NCBI GenBank assembly: GCA_017311315.1
Contig: CM029632.1
Location: forward strand, 18,774,669-18,838,668
DNA: 64,000 nucleotides
Origin: Dendrocalamus latiflorus
Lineage: Eukaryota > Streptophyta > Magnoliopsida > Poales > Poaceae
Direction of reading: 5' to 3'
Each line of letters begins with the position of its first letter. The first letter of the stretch is position 1. The translations under genes and the position numbers were made by a program. The notes beneath the pieces were generated by a model. The model was not told where the DNA came from and did no database searches. It saw only the letters and a list, made by a program, of their open reading frames with translations. Positions 11,710 to 22,396 of the stretch are shown here, piece by piece.

Positions 11710-12540
11710 ATGGCCACCCTGACTTGCCTTTCCCTCCTCCTTGTCGTCCTCCCCAGCTCGTACGCATGGAACTGCCCGCCGCCGGCGCCCGGCCACGGGG
11801 GCCGCCCGTGGTACCCGCCGCCCAGCAGGGAGCCAAGTAAACCTCCCCCCGGAACAGGCCACTACCCGCCCTTCCACGGCAAGCCGCCCAAGCACCACCG
11901 CCACAACCCCCCGATCAAATGCCCGCCGTGCCACCCACCCTACGTCCCGCCGACGCCACGGCCACCGCCCTACGTCCCTCCAACTCCACCATACGTCCCG
12001 CCGACGCCACGGCCACCGCCCTACGTCCCTCCAACTCCACCATACGTCCCTCCGACGCCACGGCCACCGCCCTACGTCCCACCGACTCCGCGGCCGCCGC
12101 CCTACGTGCCGCCGACTCCACCATACGTCCCGCCAACTCCCTTTCCACCGCCGTACGTGCCACCGGCTCCACCGTACGTGCCTCCGACGCCGCCGTACGT
12201 CCCGCCGTCCCCGCCGTACGTGCCACCGACGCCGCCTTCACCGCCGTACGTACCGCCGCCGCCGGCGGGGAAGACGTGCCCGATCGACGCGCTGAAGCTG
12301 AACGCGTGCGTGGACGTGCTGGGGGGGCTGATCCACCTGGTGATCGGGCGGGAGGCGCGGTCCAAGTGCTGCCCGCTGGTGCAGGGGGTGGCGGACCTGG
12401 ACGCGGCGCTGTGCCTGTGCACCACCATCCGCGCGCGCCTCCTCAACATCAACATCTACCTCCCCGTCGCGCTCGAGCTGCTCATCACCTGCGGCAAGCA
12501 CCCGCCCCCCGGGTTCAAGTGCCCGCCGCTCTACGCCTAG
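11710..12540 (+). CDS. hybrid proline-rich protein with 8-cysteine (LTP-like) domain
   Basis: Intronless frame of 276 aa. A hydrophobic signal peptide (about residues 1-19, ending SSYA) is followed by a secreted proline-rich region. This region is dominated by PPYVPPTP repeats, interrupted by PRP (about residues 76-185). The C-terminal 8CM domain (about 188-276) has the full pattern C..C..CC..CxC..C..C. It belongs to the HyPRP class: the 8CM domain is related to lipid-transfer proteins, and the repeat is thought to anchor the protein in the cell wall through hydroxyproline glycosylation or Tyr cross-links. A good TATA box sits 75 bp upstream. Length and layout are normal for the family. The repeat DNA is built from nearly identical 18-36 bp units and is prone to length change. 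The start is fixed by the signal peptide. Confidence 0.93.
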   Translation: MATLTCLSLLLVVLPSSYAWNCPPPAPGHGGRPWYPPPSREPSKPPPGTGHYPPFHGKPPKHHRHNPPIKCPPCHPPYVPPTPRPPPYVPPTPPYVPPTPRPPPYVPPTPPYVPPTPRPPPYVPPTPRPPPYVPPTPPYVPPTPFPPPYVPPAPPYVPPTPPYVPPSPPYVPPTPPSPPYVPPPPAGKTCPIDALKLNACVDVLGGLIHLVIGREARSKCCPLVQGVADLDAALCLCTTIRARLLNINIYLPVALELLITCGKHPPPGFKCPPLYA

Positions 12541-12789
12541 CTAGTTAATCAAGGCCACTACGATCTTAATTAGCCATGGCTAGCTGTACGCTTAATGCAT
12601 GCATGACATGGTAATCCGGTGCGTGTGATGCTCCAGTCGTAGGTGTGTGGTAGTGGGATCGGATCAAGTGCAAGCTGTGTGTGTGTCTACAATTTGCATC
12701 TCAAATTTCTCCAGTATTCGCGTACGTGTGTACTTCTTTCTTCCACCGAGTGTAGTTTAATTAAGAACATCTGCTACCTAAGCTACTTT
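12541..12789. other. 3' UTR of the proline-rich protein gene
   Basis: Contains CATGCATG and GT-rich runs; no gene. The transcript end is probably near 12760. Confidence 0.4.
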
Positions 12790-12935
12790 TTTTATTAGGC
12801 ACTGTTGGTATTGACTTTTAAAAGTCTATTTTTCAAAGGAAGTATCCTTTTAAAATAAGATCTATTAGTCAATTATAGTATATATCGTAATAACTTTATT
12901 TATATGAACTGCAACTAAAGACCAATATGAGAGGG
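12790..12935 (+). mobile_element. MITE, copy 3 (short or truncated)
   Basis: It shares the family core (CTTTTAAAATAAGATCTATT, AGTCAATTATAGTATA) with the other four copies. It lacks the full ends and seems internally deleted or truncated. Confidence 0.5.
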
Positions 12936-13227
12936 CTATACTGTGTTGGTGTTGGGCTGCTATATATGTTTTTCAATCGAATCCGTTAGCCACTGTGGGC
13001 TGCGCTGGGGTGTGGTCTTTTCAAAATTGGATGGCCCAATAGCCAATAGGCCGGGAGGATACCAGGCCCAAACAGCGCGCGCAGGACGCTCGGCTATCCA
13101 CTCTAAGTATAGTCCAGGGAAGGCAGGTCCAACGTAAGGTACTGACAACGCATAACGCGTGTAGCACGGTGACAAAGGCCCCTAAGCCCATTAGCTCACA
13201 GTGTATCTGGAAGACTGCCAGACTGAC

Positions 13228-13510
13228 ACCCCGTTTATTTTGATTTGATCTCCTGGCATATTTTTTATTATTCATAAATTTCGTTTTTTTCTGTAACTTT
13301 TGGTTTCTTGAGATTTTTTGTCGGTTCTTTTTTCCCGTATTTGTTTGCATTATACGTGATGGGCTAACATGTTTTTTTTCTATTTTTTAATTTTTTAAAA
13401 TTTAATTATGCTAAATAAGCTATCATCAGCTACAATGCAAAATAAGCCAGCTATAGTAAAAAAAGTAGGCATAAGTCAGACTTATTCAGCTCAAATGAGC
13501 ACAGCTTGAA
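13228..13510. mobile_element. MITE of a second family (copy A)
   Basis: The left end is ACCCCGTTTATTTTGATTTG and the right end CAAATGAGCACAGC. The interior shares long stretches with 30653-30921, including TATTTGTTTGCATTATACGT/GATGGGCTAACATG against TATTCGTTTGCATTGTTCGT/GATTGGCTAACTTG. It is non-coding and T-rich. Copy B has the better right terminus (AAATGAGCGGGGT), inverted with respect to ACCCCG. Confidence 0.6.
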
Positions 13511-13829
13511 ACTCCTCTATGCCCATTCGGAACATAAGAATTTTATATAAATTTTATAGAAAGTAGTACACTTTTAATAGGAATTCTATCAAATTTTCAT
13601 GTTCCAAACATGTTCTAAAATTTTCTGTTTAAAAAAGGAGGTTGTAGAGTCAAATCAAAATATATTAAGGAGGTGTTTGGAAAGTTTTAAGACCTAATTT
13701 AAATTTGAACTACATTCCAAAAACCTCCCAAGGAATTACCCCTCCTCCGATCTGGCCTAAGAGCTCCAAAAAAGTCAAAATAGAGTAAAACCTGGTGAGA
13801 CCTCCAGCGGGAGGGTTGATTTAGGACTT
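13511..13829. other. intergenic, repeat-like AT-rich sequence
   Basis: Sequence such as TTCGGAACATAAGAATTTTA suggests an old element, but I could not define its ends. No gene. Confidence 0.35.
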
Positions 13830-14075
13830 GCTTACGGTACGTTTGACATCACTTTCAGCCAGCTTATGCTTGTACATGCTACAGTAATCAGCTTTTAAAT
13901 GACGTGTTTTTGAGACGGAGTCTACAGATGAATCGTAGTATAAATTATACCGAATTCAGCTGTACCGGCTAAAATCATATGTAACTATTTTCCTCTATAT
14001 ATTATCTCTCGTGAACATCACAGAATATAAAAAATTCAGCCATAAGTTATAAAGCATAGTGTAAAAGAACCCACT
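13830..14075 (+). mobile_element. MITE, copy 4 of the five-copy family
   Basis: Starts near GGTACGTTTGACATC, contains the core CTTTTAAATGACGTGTTTTT and GAGACGGAGTCTACAGATGA, and ends near TAAAAGAACCCA. Read in reverse, the end resembles the left end of copy 5 at 32062 (GGGTTCTTTTG). That is the best clue to the family terminus. Confidence 0.6.
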
Positions 14076-14382
14076 AGTGCCAAGTGTGCAGCATATATAT
14101 GAGTTTAGTGGATCCAAGGATCCAACTCCGTTTAGTGACCAGGTAATCTTCTTTGAGGGGGTGGGTGGGCTTGCACGTCCGGTCCTTCTTTTCAATTTGA
14201 CGTCTGAAACTTCGAATCCGCTATGACAATATGATACGGTATTTTCTTTTTTGCAAGGGAATATGGTACGGATATTATTTATTGTGGACCTTTTGAAAAT
14301 TGCAAGTTTTCAGTGTAGGTTCCCTTATTTGATAATGCTTGCTTAAAAAAATTTGTCATTTTTGTTGCTCTCGTCAGTATTT
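14076..14382. other. intergenic, nothing recognised
   Basis: AT-rich sequence between a MITE and the reductase promoter. No exon or element boundary is seen. Confidence 0.4.
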
Positions 14383-14491
14383 CTTTCTTATATTTTAATC
14401 ACTTATCCTGTCGAAATCCCTGAGGTTGTACTGCATCACTTTCTTATATTTTAATCACTTATCCTGTCAAAATCCCTGAGGCTACTGCATC
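14383..14491 (+). repeat. 56-bp tandem duplication
   Basis: Two adjacent units start at CTTTCTTATATTTTAATCAC, at 14383 and 14439. The second differs by one substitution and a short deletion near its end. It lies about 750 bp upstream of the reductase start codon. Confidence 0.9.
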
Positions 14492-15242
14492 TGCATTCGC
14501 TCCCTTCTCCTGCACGCTTGGTCTCGAATTTCAAACCCGCGCTAGCCCTCGAGATCTCCTCAACGGTCGAACACCGGAACGCGTCGCCGTCGTGACATCT
14601 TAGCAGCAGCAGCATCTTCTCCCGGAAGAAACACCACGAGTCCGTACGCACGCGAGCGATGACGCGACCAGCCAATCATACGGTCCACAAAAGTCCACGC
14701 CCCCGTCTCAAAATCAGCGGGCCGTTCCGCTTCGCGAACCGCGAAAGCTTGCACGGCACGCTCCCCGGTTCCCGCCGCCGCCACACTGACACGGGTGGAC
14801 CACCTGTCCGCCCGCCAATCTCCACGTGACACCTCATCACCATACAAGTAGCCGCGCAGAGCACCAGGGCCCACCTGATGCATTCTCACTGACATGTGGG
14901 ACCCTACTGGAGCTGAACGAGCGCCCGGGCCCACACGTCGGTGACGCGTGCGCCGGGGCGCGCGAATCCCAAAACCGCGCGGGAAACCGCTCCGCGCCCG
15001 CGCGCCAAGCCCAATTCCAAAATCGAAACATCTTCTGGAAGAAGCGCATAAAAATTCCTCCATTTTTTTTTCTCGCTTTAATTATTGCTCGCTTCTCCCC
15101 GCCAGGAAGGCATTTAAACCGCCCCACTCGAGCCCCCAAACACTACCGCATCCATCCATCCGCGCCCTTCTCTCACCCAACCAATCCTCGGGCGGCACGC
15201 GTACCACCTGCTCGGCGAAAGGCCTCACCGGCGGCGGCGAAG
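14492..15242 (+). promoter_or_regulatory. promoter and 5' leader of the ribonucleotide reductase gene
   Basis: GC-rich upstream region. GCGCGGGAAA at 14977-14986 is a textbook E2F/DP site (complement TTTCCCGCGC). A TATA-like CATTTAAACC near 15110 would give a leader of about 100 nt without an upstream ATG. Plant RNR1 promoters are known E2F targets induced at G1/S, which fits. Exact start sites are inferred. Confidence 0.6.
14977..14986 (-). promoter_or_regulatory. E2F/DP binding site
   Basis: The complement reads TTTCCCGCGC, matching the E2F consensus TTTSSCGC. It sits 257 bp before the reductase ATG. It predicts S-phase expression. Confidence 0.65.
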
Positions 15243-18200
15243 ATGTACGTGGTGAAGCGGGACGGGCGGCAGGAGACGGTGCACTTCGACAAGATCACCG
15301 CGCGGCTCAAGAAGCTCAGCTACGGGCTCAGCCAGGAACACTGCGACCCCGTGCTCGTCGCGCAAAAGGTCTGCGCGGGGGTGTACAAGGGTGTCACCAC
15401 CAGCCAGCTCGACGAGCTCGCCGCCGAGACCGCCGCGGCCATGACCGCCTCGCACCCCGACTACGCCTCGGTAACAACCGCAAAATACCACCGACGAAAC
15501 ATTACATCACATCCGATTGGTTTCTTCCCCCTTCGATGCTCGCTCCTGACATATGTTTTGCTGCCGTGAAGCTCGCGGCGCGGATTGCGGTGTCGAACCT
15601 GCACAAGAACACCAAGAAGTCCTTCTCGGAGACGTAAGCTATGGCTGCCTATTACTCTAATTAGTTCGGTTGGATTCATGGACTGGGTTGTGAATTGTGC
15701 GGTGATGCGGATGTTGTGGATACAGGATAAAGGACATGTATGGGCACCACAACGAGAGATCTGGGCTGATGGCTCCTCTGATTGCTGACGATGTATATGA
15801 AGTCATCATGAAGGTGAGATGCTGATCAGCCGTGACGTGTTTCTGACAGGAATTCTCTGTAGATTACTGTTGCTGGTCTTCTTGCTGTGGTTAAATTTAC
15901 TGCTCCATTGGAGTATTTACTCCTCACGGTATTACCGATGTATTCCATTGCGCCTGCTCTGCTCTGAGTGCTCCTTGATTTACGTTGCGCCTTATGCGGC
16001 TTCTAATGTCGTGACATTTGATTTCAGAATGCTGCTCGCTTGGACAGTGAGATAATTTACGACAGGGATTTTGATTATGACTACTTTGGTTTCAAGACTC
16101 TGGAGAGGTCTTACCTCTTGAAGCTTGGCGGGAAGGTCGTCGAAAGGCCACAGCACATGCTAATGAGGGTTTCAGTGGGGATACACAAGGATGACATTGA
16201 GTCTGCCGTCAGAACGTACCATCTGATGTCCCAGCGCTGGTTTACTCATGCTTCGCCAACCCTTTTCAATTCCGGCACTCCAAGGCCCCAAGTACTGTGC
16301 ATTTTGCCACCAGAAAAACAAATCCCACATTTGGGTTGTGAAATTGTTTACTTACTGTTTCATTCTCTACGACGCAGTTAAGTAGCTGCTTCCTTATTTG
16401 CATGAAAGATGACAGCATTGAAGGAATCTATGATACTCTGAAGGAATGTGCTGTTATAAGCAAATCTGCTGGAGGAATTGGTGTCTCAGTTCACAATATC
16501 CGAGCTACCGGGAGTTATATCCGAGGGACAAATGGAACCTCCAATGGGCTTGTTCCTATGCTACGTGTTTTCAATGATACTGGTCGTTATGTTGATCAAG
16601 GTGGAGGCAAGAGAAAGGGTAGGCTCTATCGTCCTTTTTTTTTAAAAAAAATTCTGATTCCGTAGCCTCCAGAAATTCTTACAATCTCCTAAAAACTAGG
16701 TGCATTTGCTGTATACTTGGAGCCTTGGCATGCTGATATGTTTGAGTTCCTTGATCTGAGGAAGAACCATGGGAAGGTAAGATCTCAACCAAACGATATT
16801 TAGCTACTTTTTTTTAACTTAGGACAACTATAACAGTCCAAACCTTCTATACTCTCTGTGATAATAAACTGATTTAAATGTGGGTTTACATCAATCTCGA
16901 TTCCAGCACCTGAAATTGGTTCCTTACCTGTAAGGGTATTTGTAGTGTATGAAAATAGATGGTCTTAAGCCACCTTAAGGTCAACCTTATACATTACAGG
17001 GGTGACCTTAAGTAGGCTATAAGCAAAAAAGGCTTAAGGCTGGTCCTCAAGCTAAAGACCTGACCACAAGCATTAAAATACAATTTTTCTTTATCTGCCG
17101 AGTGGGACCGTCTTAAGACCCCTTGGGTTATATACACTATGGAGTCGGCCTTAAGGTTTAGATGTGACCCACTTTAAGGCCCCTTGGGTTATATATACTA
17201 TGGATGCCCTAATGGGTGTCATACCTTACATATGGCTTTTCAAGTCCTAGTTTCCCTTACTTGAAAGTAGTGGATAGCAGTATATTTCTGTTTGTCTCCA
17301 TAATGTAGAAGCTTTTCAATATTTTGTCTGCTTACTGTGATCACGGAATTAGCGTATGTGCATATGTGCTTTGGCTGGTATAATGTTAGTTAACATATTC
17401 CGTGCCTTCTAACTTTTTGAAGGCTTAGCCTGAAAAAACTCTAAAAGGCTTGTTATTGTTAACGACAACTTAACAGGAGGAGCATCGTGCAAGGGATCTA
17501 TTCTATGCGCTCTGGGTTCCTGATCTATTCATGCAAAGAGTCCAAAGTAATGAAGAATGGTCGTTGTTTTGTCCTAATGAAGCTCCAGGTTTGGCTGATT
17601 GCTGGGGCGATGAGTTTGAGAATTTGTACAAGAAATATGAGAGAGAAGTAAGCTGGAAATTATATTTTAGATATGAAATGGTAACAGACTTCAGTAACCT
17701 AGCTTTCTGGTTTCAGGGCAAGGCAAAGAAAGTTGTTCCAGCACAGACCCTCTGGTTTGACATTTTGAAGGCACAGATAGAAACTGGTACACCATATATG
17801 CTTTACAAGGTACATTTGGTAGCAAAACAAATATGAGTACTTGCTTATGGACTCATGATTCCTTCTCCAATTTTTGCTACTGGTAATGATCAGGTTCCAA
17901 GGATGTTTCTAACATTCTTAATTGTGTGCAGGATACATGCAATAGGAAAAGTAACCAGCAGAATCTGGGCACAATCAAATCTTCAAACTTGTGCACTGAG
18001 ATAATTGAGTTCACAAGTCCAACTGAAACTGCTGTCTGCAACCTAGCATCTATTGCTTTACCACGTTTTGTAAGGGAAAAGGTATATCTTGTCAGTGCTT
18101 TGTCTGAATTCAATCATGATGGTTGTATTCTTACATGCCTTATGATAAACTTCTGTTGTAGGGTGTCCCTATAGAGTCCCATCCATCTAAGCTTGTGGGT

Positions 18201-19955
18201 AGCAGTGATTCGAAAAATAGATATTTTGACTTTGACAAGTTGGCTGAGGTTTGCTCAGATCCTACTTATTTATGATCCTCAATTCTGGCCTATGTCAGTG
18301 AATGTTCTGATAGATTGTTGATTTTACCAGGTTACTTCAACTGTCACATACAATCTCAACAAAATAATTGATATTAATTATTACCCTGTTGAAACCGCAA
18401 AGAGATCAAATATGCGGCACAGGCCAATTGGCATAGGTGTTCAAGGCTTGGCAGATACTTTCATATTGCTTGGCATGCCATTTGATTCACCAGAGGTGCT
18501 TTTTCCCTGTTCATTGCTGGCACCTGTTCCTTTCTGTACTTTGCTGATATGTAACAAATGGAATCTCTTTTTCAGGCTCAGCAGTTGAATAAGGATATTT
18601 TTGAAACTATTTACTATCATGCTCTGAAAGATTCTGCTGAACTTGCTGCTAAAGAAGGTCCTTATGAAACTTATGAAGGGTGCCCTGTCAGCAAGGTTTT
18701 TTTCTACAAATGTTGCCTTTTTTATTGATGATACTGTCTAATGTTTGCCAATTTATTTCTTGGTGTAGTTTTCTGTTTAATTTTCTTCTCAAATTTCTAT
18801 TCATTGACCATACTGACTAAATTTGTAGGGCATTCTCCAACCTGACATGTGGAACGTGGTGCCATCTAACAGATGGAACTGGCCAGCTCTAAGGGAGAGT
18901 ATTTCTAAAGTTGGATTGAGAAACTCTCTTCTTGTTGCTCCAATGCCCACTGCTTCCACTAGTCAGATTCTTGGCAACAATGAGTGCTTTGAACCCTACA
19001 CATCTAACATATACAGTCGGCGGGTTCTAAGGTTTGTAACCATACTCTACTCATAGTGCTCACGCTCTGAATTAATGGTGCATATGATTGATTTGTTTAA
19101 TATTTCTTCCAGTGGGGAGTTTGTTGTGGTTAACAAGCATCTTCTTCATGATTTGACTGAAATGGGTATTTGGACTCCCACTCTGAAAAACAAGATAATT
19201 TATGAAGATGGTTCTGTGCAAAAGATGACAGAAATCCCAGATGATCTTAAAGCAATTTACAAGTATGTAGTTCATCCTCCTATTATTATACTCTACTGGA
19301 TGCAGTTACTGTTGGTGTATCTAAAAGTTTCTACTCAATTATTGCGTCAGAACGGTTTGGGAGATCAAGCAGAAAACTCTAGTTGACATGGCTGTTGATC
19401 GTGGATGCTATATTGATCAGAGTCAGAGCTTTAATGTCCACATGGAACAACCAAACTTCGGGAAGCTAACTTCGCTGCATTTCCATGCTTGGTCCAAGGT
19501 AATTAGCCTCGAGCTATTTTGAAGCATTTTTCTTGAACATTAAGCAGTTCATACTCAGTCTTTAATCGTGGTACTGTGAGGAAACATCGTCTTTGCAATG
19601 CTTCTTCCCCAAACAAGTCTCTAAGTGACAAGTAATCGTGTGCTATAATATTGGTTGTTGTCAGGGCCTGAAAACTGGGATGTATTATCTAAGAACACGA
19701 GCAGCTGCTGATGCAATCAAGTTTACAGTGGATACCACCCTTCTGAAGGAGAATGGAGTATGTGTTCTGGCCCTTGATTCCATGTTTGTTCTACACTTTT
19801 CCCCATTCAGCTGCTCAAACACAACTCACCATGAAAAACACACTTTGCAGGATAGTAACACCAAGCCTACAGTGGAAGAGGATGTTGAAGCTAAGATGGC
19901 GCAAGTCATTTGTTCCTTGAACAACCGGGAAGAGTGCTTGGCATGCGGAAGCTAG
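15243..19955 (+). CDS. RNR1: ribonucleoside-diphosphate reductase large subunit (R1, class Ia)
   Basis: Seventeen exons: 15243-15470, 15572-15633, 15726-15813, 16028-16291, 16378-16618, 16700-16776, 17477-17647, 17717-17809, 17932-18081, 18162-18248, 18331-18495, 18576-18695, 18829-19031, 19113-19262, 19351-19498, 19665-19757 and 19851-19955. Together they give 814 aa in one unbroken frame with GT-AG introns. The enzyme reduces ribonucleoside diphosphates to deoxy forms with the R2 subunit in the cytosol. An N-terminal ATP cone covers about residues 1-90. The active site is complete: Cys218 (LSSC), Asn427, Cys429 and Glu431 (NLCTE) and Cys444 (AVCNL), matching mammalian R1 numbering. The radical-transfer Tyr pair is at 756-757 (GMYYLRT). 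The C-terminal redox pair CLAC occupies 809-812. Length is normal. An E2F site upstream predicts S-phase expression, and a MITE sits in intron 6. The rice orthologue is VIRESCENT3, from memory. Confidence 0.97.
16934..17209 (+). mobile_element. Tourist-like MITE in intron 6 of the reductase gene
   Basis: The element starts GGGTATTTGTAGTG and ends CTATGGATGCCC. It is flanked by TAA on both sides (16931-16933 and 17210-17212), the target duplication of PIF/Harbinger-type MITEs. The termini are imperfectly inverted. Inside, the block CCCTTGGGTTATATA(C/T)ACTATGG occurs twice, about 60 bp apart. It is intronic and should be spliced out. Confidence 0.65.
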
Positions 19956-20840
19956 ATGCGTCCAACGTCACACTAATATATTTTTAACCAAGACAACTAC
20001 ATTATACAACCGTCTGATCATTGGAGTTCAATAACTGAAAGGGAGTGCTTGATGTAATATGCTGAGTTGACATTTCTATACTGGGCGTGCCTTCATCGCT
20101 GAATTACCATCGAAATACTTGGCTACTGCAAATGTATATATGTTCTACCGTTAAGGCTATTGATGTGTGATACACCATTGCTTATGCAATAGCCTCTGAT
20201 GGTTTTGTATTTGCCCTTGTTTTATCATCAGGTGTACACTGAAAATAACGCATCTATGGCTATGTGCATCATTTTCCACGGTCAACTTGTTAAAAATTAG
20301 CAAGAGCTGTTTGCAATCTACATAACTATTTTTCATCAAACAACTCTGGAAGAAAATAAGAGACTAATAACAATGAGAAGGGGATCATGCTAATAGAGTA
20401 GACAATGGTTCATAGTGGCTAATAAATAACTATTTTGTGACCTTAGCATGTGTTTTTTATCTGGACTTATAAGACAATGATTGTATTCAATTACAATCTT
20501 TTGCACCCTCTAAATGCCCTTTCGACAAATACTAAACTGAACACAGGCATCACAAGACAATCTTGTAATAGCATTTACCTTCGTGGTGTCATGTGATGAA
20601 TGAGTACCTTGTTCTCCTTTATTACTGCAAAATATATGTTTTTGGTACACAATCCCATCTTGTCTCAATTTTAAGTGGCTCTTTTGAATAGTAAGCCCAG
20701 TCTTTCTAGCATAGAAATTTTAAAAATCATATACATCTTTCTTTGATTTGAAAGTCACTCTAACTTTAGGAACAAGTATAGATTTATCATTTTTATCCTT
20801 CACTTATAGTACAAAGAACATAAATTTAATTGGTCTAACT
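19956..20840. other. 3' UTR of the reductase gene and intergenic sequence
   Basis: The first 200 bases are probably 3' UTR. The rest is AT-rich without a recognisable gene or element. Confidence 0.4.
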
Positions 20841-21600
20841 ACACTAAACAAATTTTATTACATTAGATATAGATTGTACGAGCATCAATTTCATATGTTG
20901 CATTATCTCGGCAGGGGGTGCTGATGTATTTGAAGGCAACAATTTGGGCATTGTTGAAGGCTGTGCTACCACCGCTTCTGACATTTCTGAAGTCGGTAGC
21001 CATGTGCTCTGCTTTGCCTCGCTCCAAGCCAAGGCCATCATCCAAGGCGGCGACGGGGTTCGGTAGAGGGGCTGACGTCGGCGCCAGCTCCAACTCTGAC
21101 ATCTGCAACTCTTGGTGGAGCCGTGGAGGGGCCAAAGAGGGAGAAGTTGTAGAGGCCGTCGACCACCTACTCTAGTTCCTTCCTCTTGATCGGATCGGAG
21201 GCGTGGCTGGAAGACGAGACGAGGGATGCTAGATCGGATTGGGGACGCAGCAGGAAGACGAGACGAGGGACGCTCGATTGGATTGGGAGTGCAGCGGGAA
21301 GACGAGATGAGGGATGCTCGATCGACTTGGGGGCGCAGCAGGAAAACGACACGACAAAGCGTGGCGGGAAGACGATGGGGACACGGCAAATGCTCGATCG
21401 AATTGGGGGCAGGGCACGATAGGAAGATGAGACGAGGGAGATGAAGTAGCCATACGGTGGCTATACGCTTTGAGATTGGAGTAGGGAAAGGGTGGGACAT
21501 GTGTCGGTAATCAGGAAGGAACCCTAGAAGGTGGGTTTCGAGGCCCAATCTCAGATTTTTTTTTGTTTAAAACAAAGACAGAAAATATATCTCATTTATT
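20841..21600. repeat. repeat-rich island with a 44-bp minisatellite
   Basis: GC-rich core between AT-rich flanks. From 21232, units of 44 bp begin GAT(C/T)GGATTGGG and contain GCAGCAGGAAGACGAGA. Two full units (21232, 21276) are followed by more divergent ones from 21320 to about 21440, and a partial one precedes near 21193. The minus strand is open for 234 codons because 44-bp units cycle through frames without a stop, but the product resembles no family. I treat it as non-coding, perhaps the inside of a transposon. Confidence 0.5.
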
Positions 21601-21731
21601 TATTAAAAAAGTATAAATTATAAGCTGAAAAAATAGGGCGTAGTCCAGCTCCTTCCGTCTCGATCCCGATTCACCGAACTCAACACGCGACACATCCAAA
21701 TTGGTCGCGTTTCCCGTGCAACACGCTTAGA

Positions 21732-22002
21732 GCATCTCTAACAAATCTTCTAAAGTATTTATATCTCCTATATTTTAAAAGAAAAGGTAAAAAAAAAGGC
21801 TCCAACAGATCCCCTAAGTGGTACCCAAAAATATAGAGGACTCTATCCCTGATTTTTCGTCCCCCATATATGGAGGACGCACATCATCCCCTAAATCGGC
21901 CCCAACGCTCCTGCGCTGTCCGATCCCCTAAATTCTTTGGTTGGTAGTTTTTGTGGACTCAGATTTTAATTTAGGGGATCATATTTAGAGGATTTGTTAG
22001 AG
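21732..22002. mobile_element. MITE-like element
   Basis: CTCTAACAAATC at 21736-21747 is the exact reverse complement of GATTTGTTAGAG at 21991-22002. Inside, CCCCTAAAT/GATCCCCTAA is mirrored by TTTAGGGGATC. AT-rich, non-coding. The flanking duplication is not clear, and a related stretch (TTTAGAGGATAAGATTTAGA) continues to about 22080. Confidence 0.5.
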
Positions 22003-22307
22003 GTTACATATTTTTAGTTTTCTATATTCTAGATTGTGTCTTTTAAAAAGTGATTTAGAGGATAAGATTTAGAGGCTGAGCCTCGTCGTTGGCCCACGCA
22101 GCCGGCCCATTTCGCTGCTCCGTCCGCCCGGCACCAGGCAAACTCTACATAAGTACATAACCACCACAACGGCAGATGGCACAACACTTCCGCTCCACAA
22201 ATCCATTTCGCTCCATCAAGAGGCGGCAGCGGCGCGCGCCTCCTTGGCTTGCTCGCCCACCACCACCACCTCGTCCTCTCATCACGCCGCCGACCGCCGC
22301 CATCGAC

Positions 22308-22396
22308 GTGAGCGTTCGCCCGCACCTTCCTCTTTTCATCCGCCCCCCATTACTGCTCCTCCCTTCCCATAGTACCTACTCGCCTCGCGATTGCAG
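22308..22396 (+). other. probable leader intron of the uncharacterised gene
   Basis: A donor GTGAGC at 22308 and an acceptor TTGCAG ending at 22396 bracket an 89-nt segment immediately before the ATG at 22397. Leader introns in this position are common in grasses. Inferred from sequence only. Confidence 0.45.

Noticed and set aside
11741..12548. Long open frames in other phases and on the minus strand over the proline-rich repeat
   Set aside because: They are by-products of the repetitive CCG-rich codons. The frame with signal peptide and eight cysteines is the real one.
20844..21548. 234-codon minus-strand frame
   Set aside because: Arises from a 44-bp minisatellite without stops; the product matches nothing I know.
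22029..22339. Minus-strand frames overlapping the uncharacterised gene's 5' end
   Set aside because: GC-rich shadow frames; the plus-strand exon has coherent splicing and continues into a long gene.
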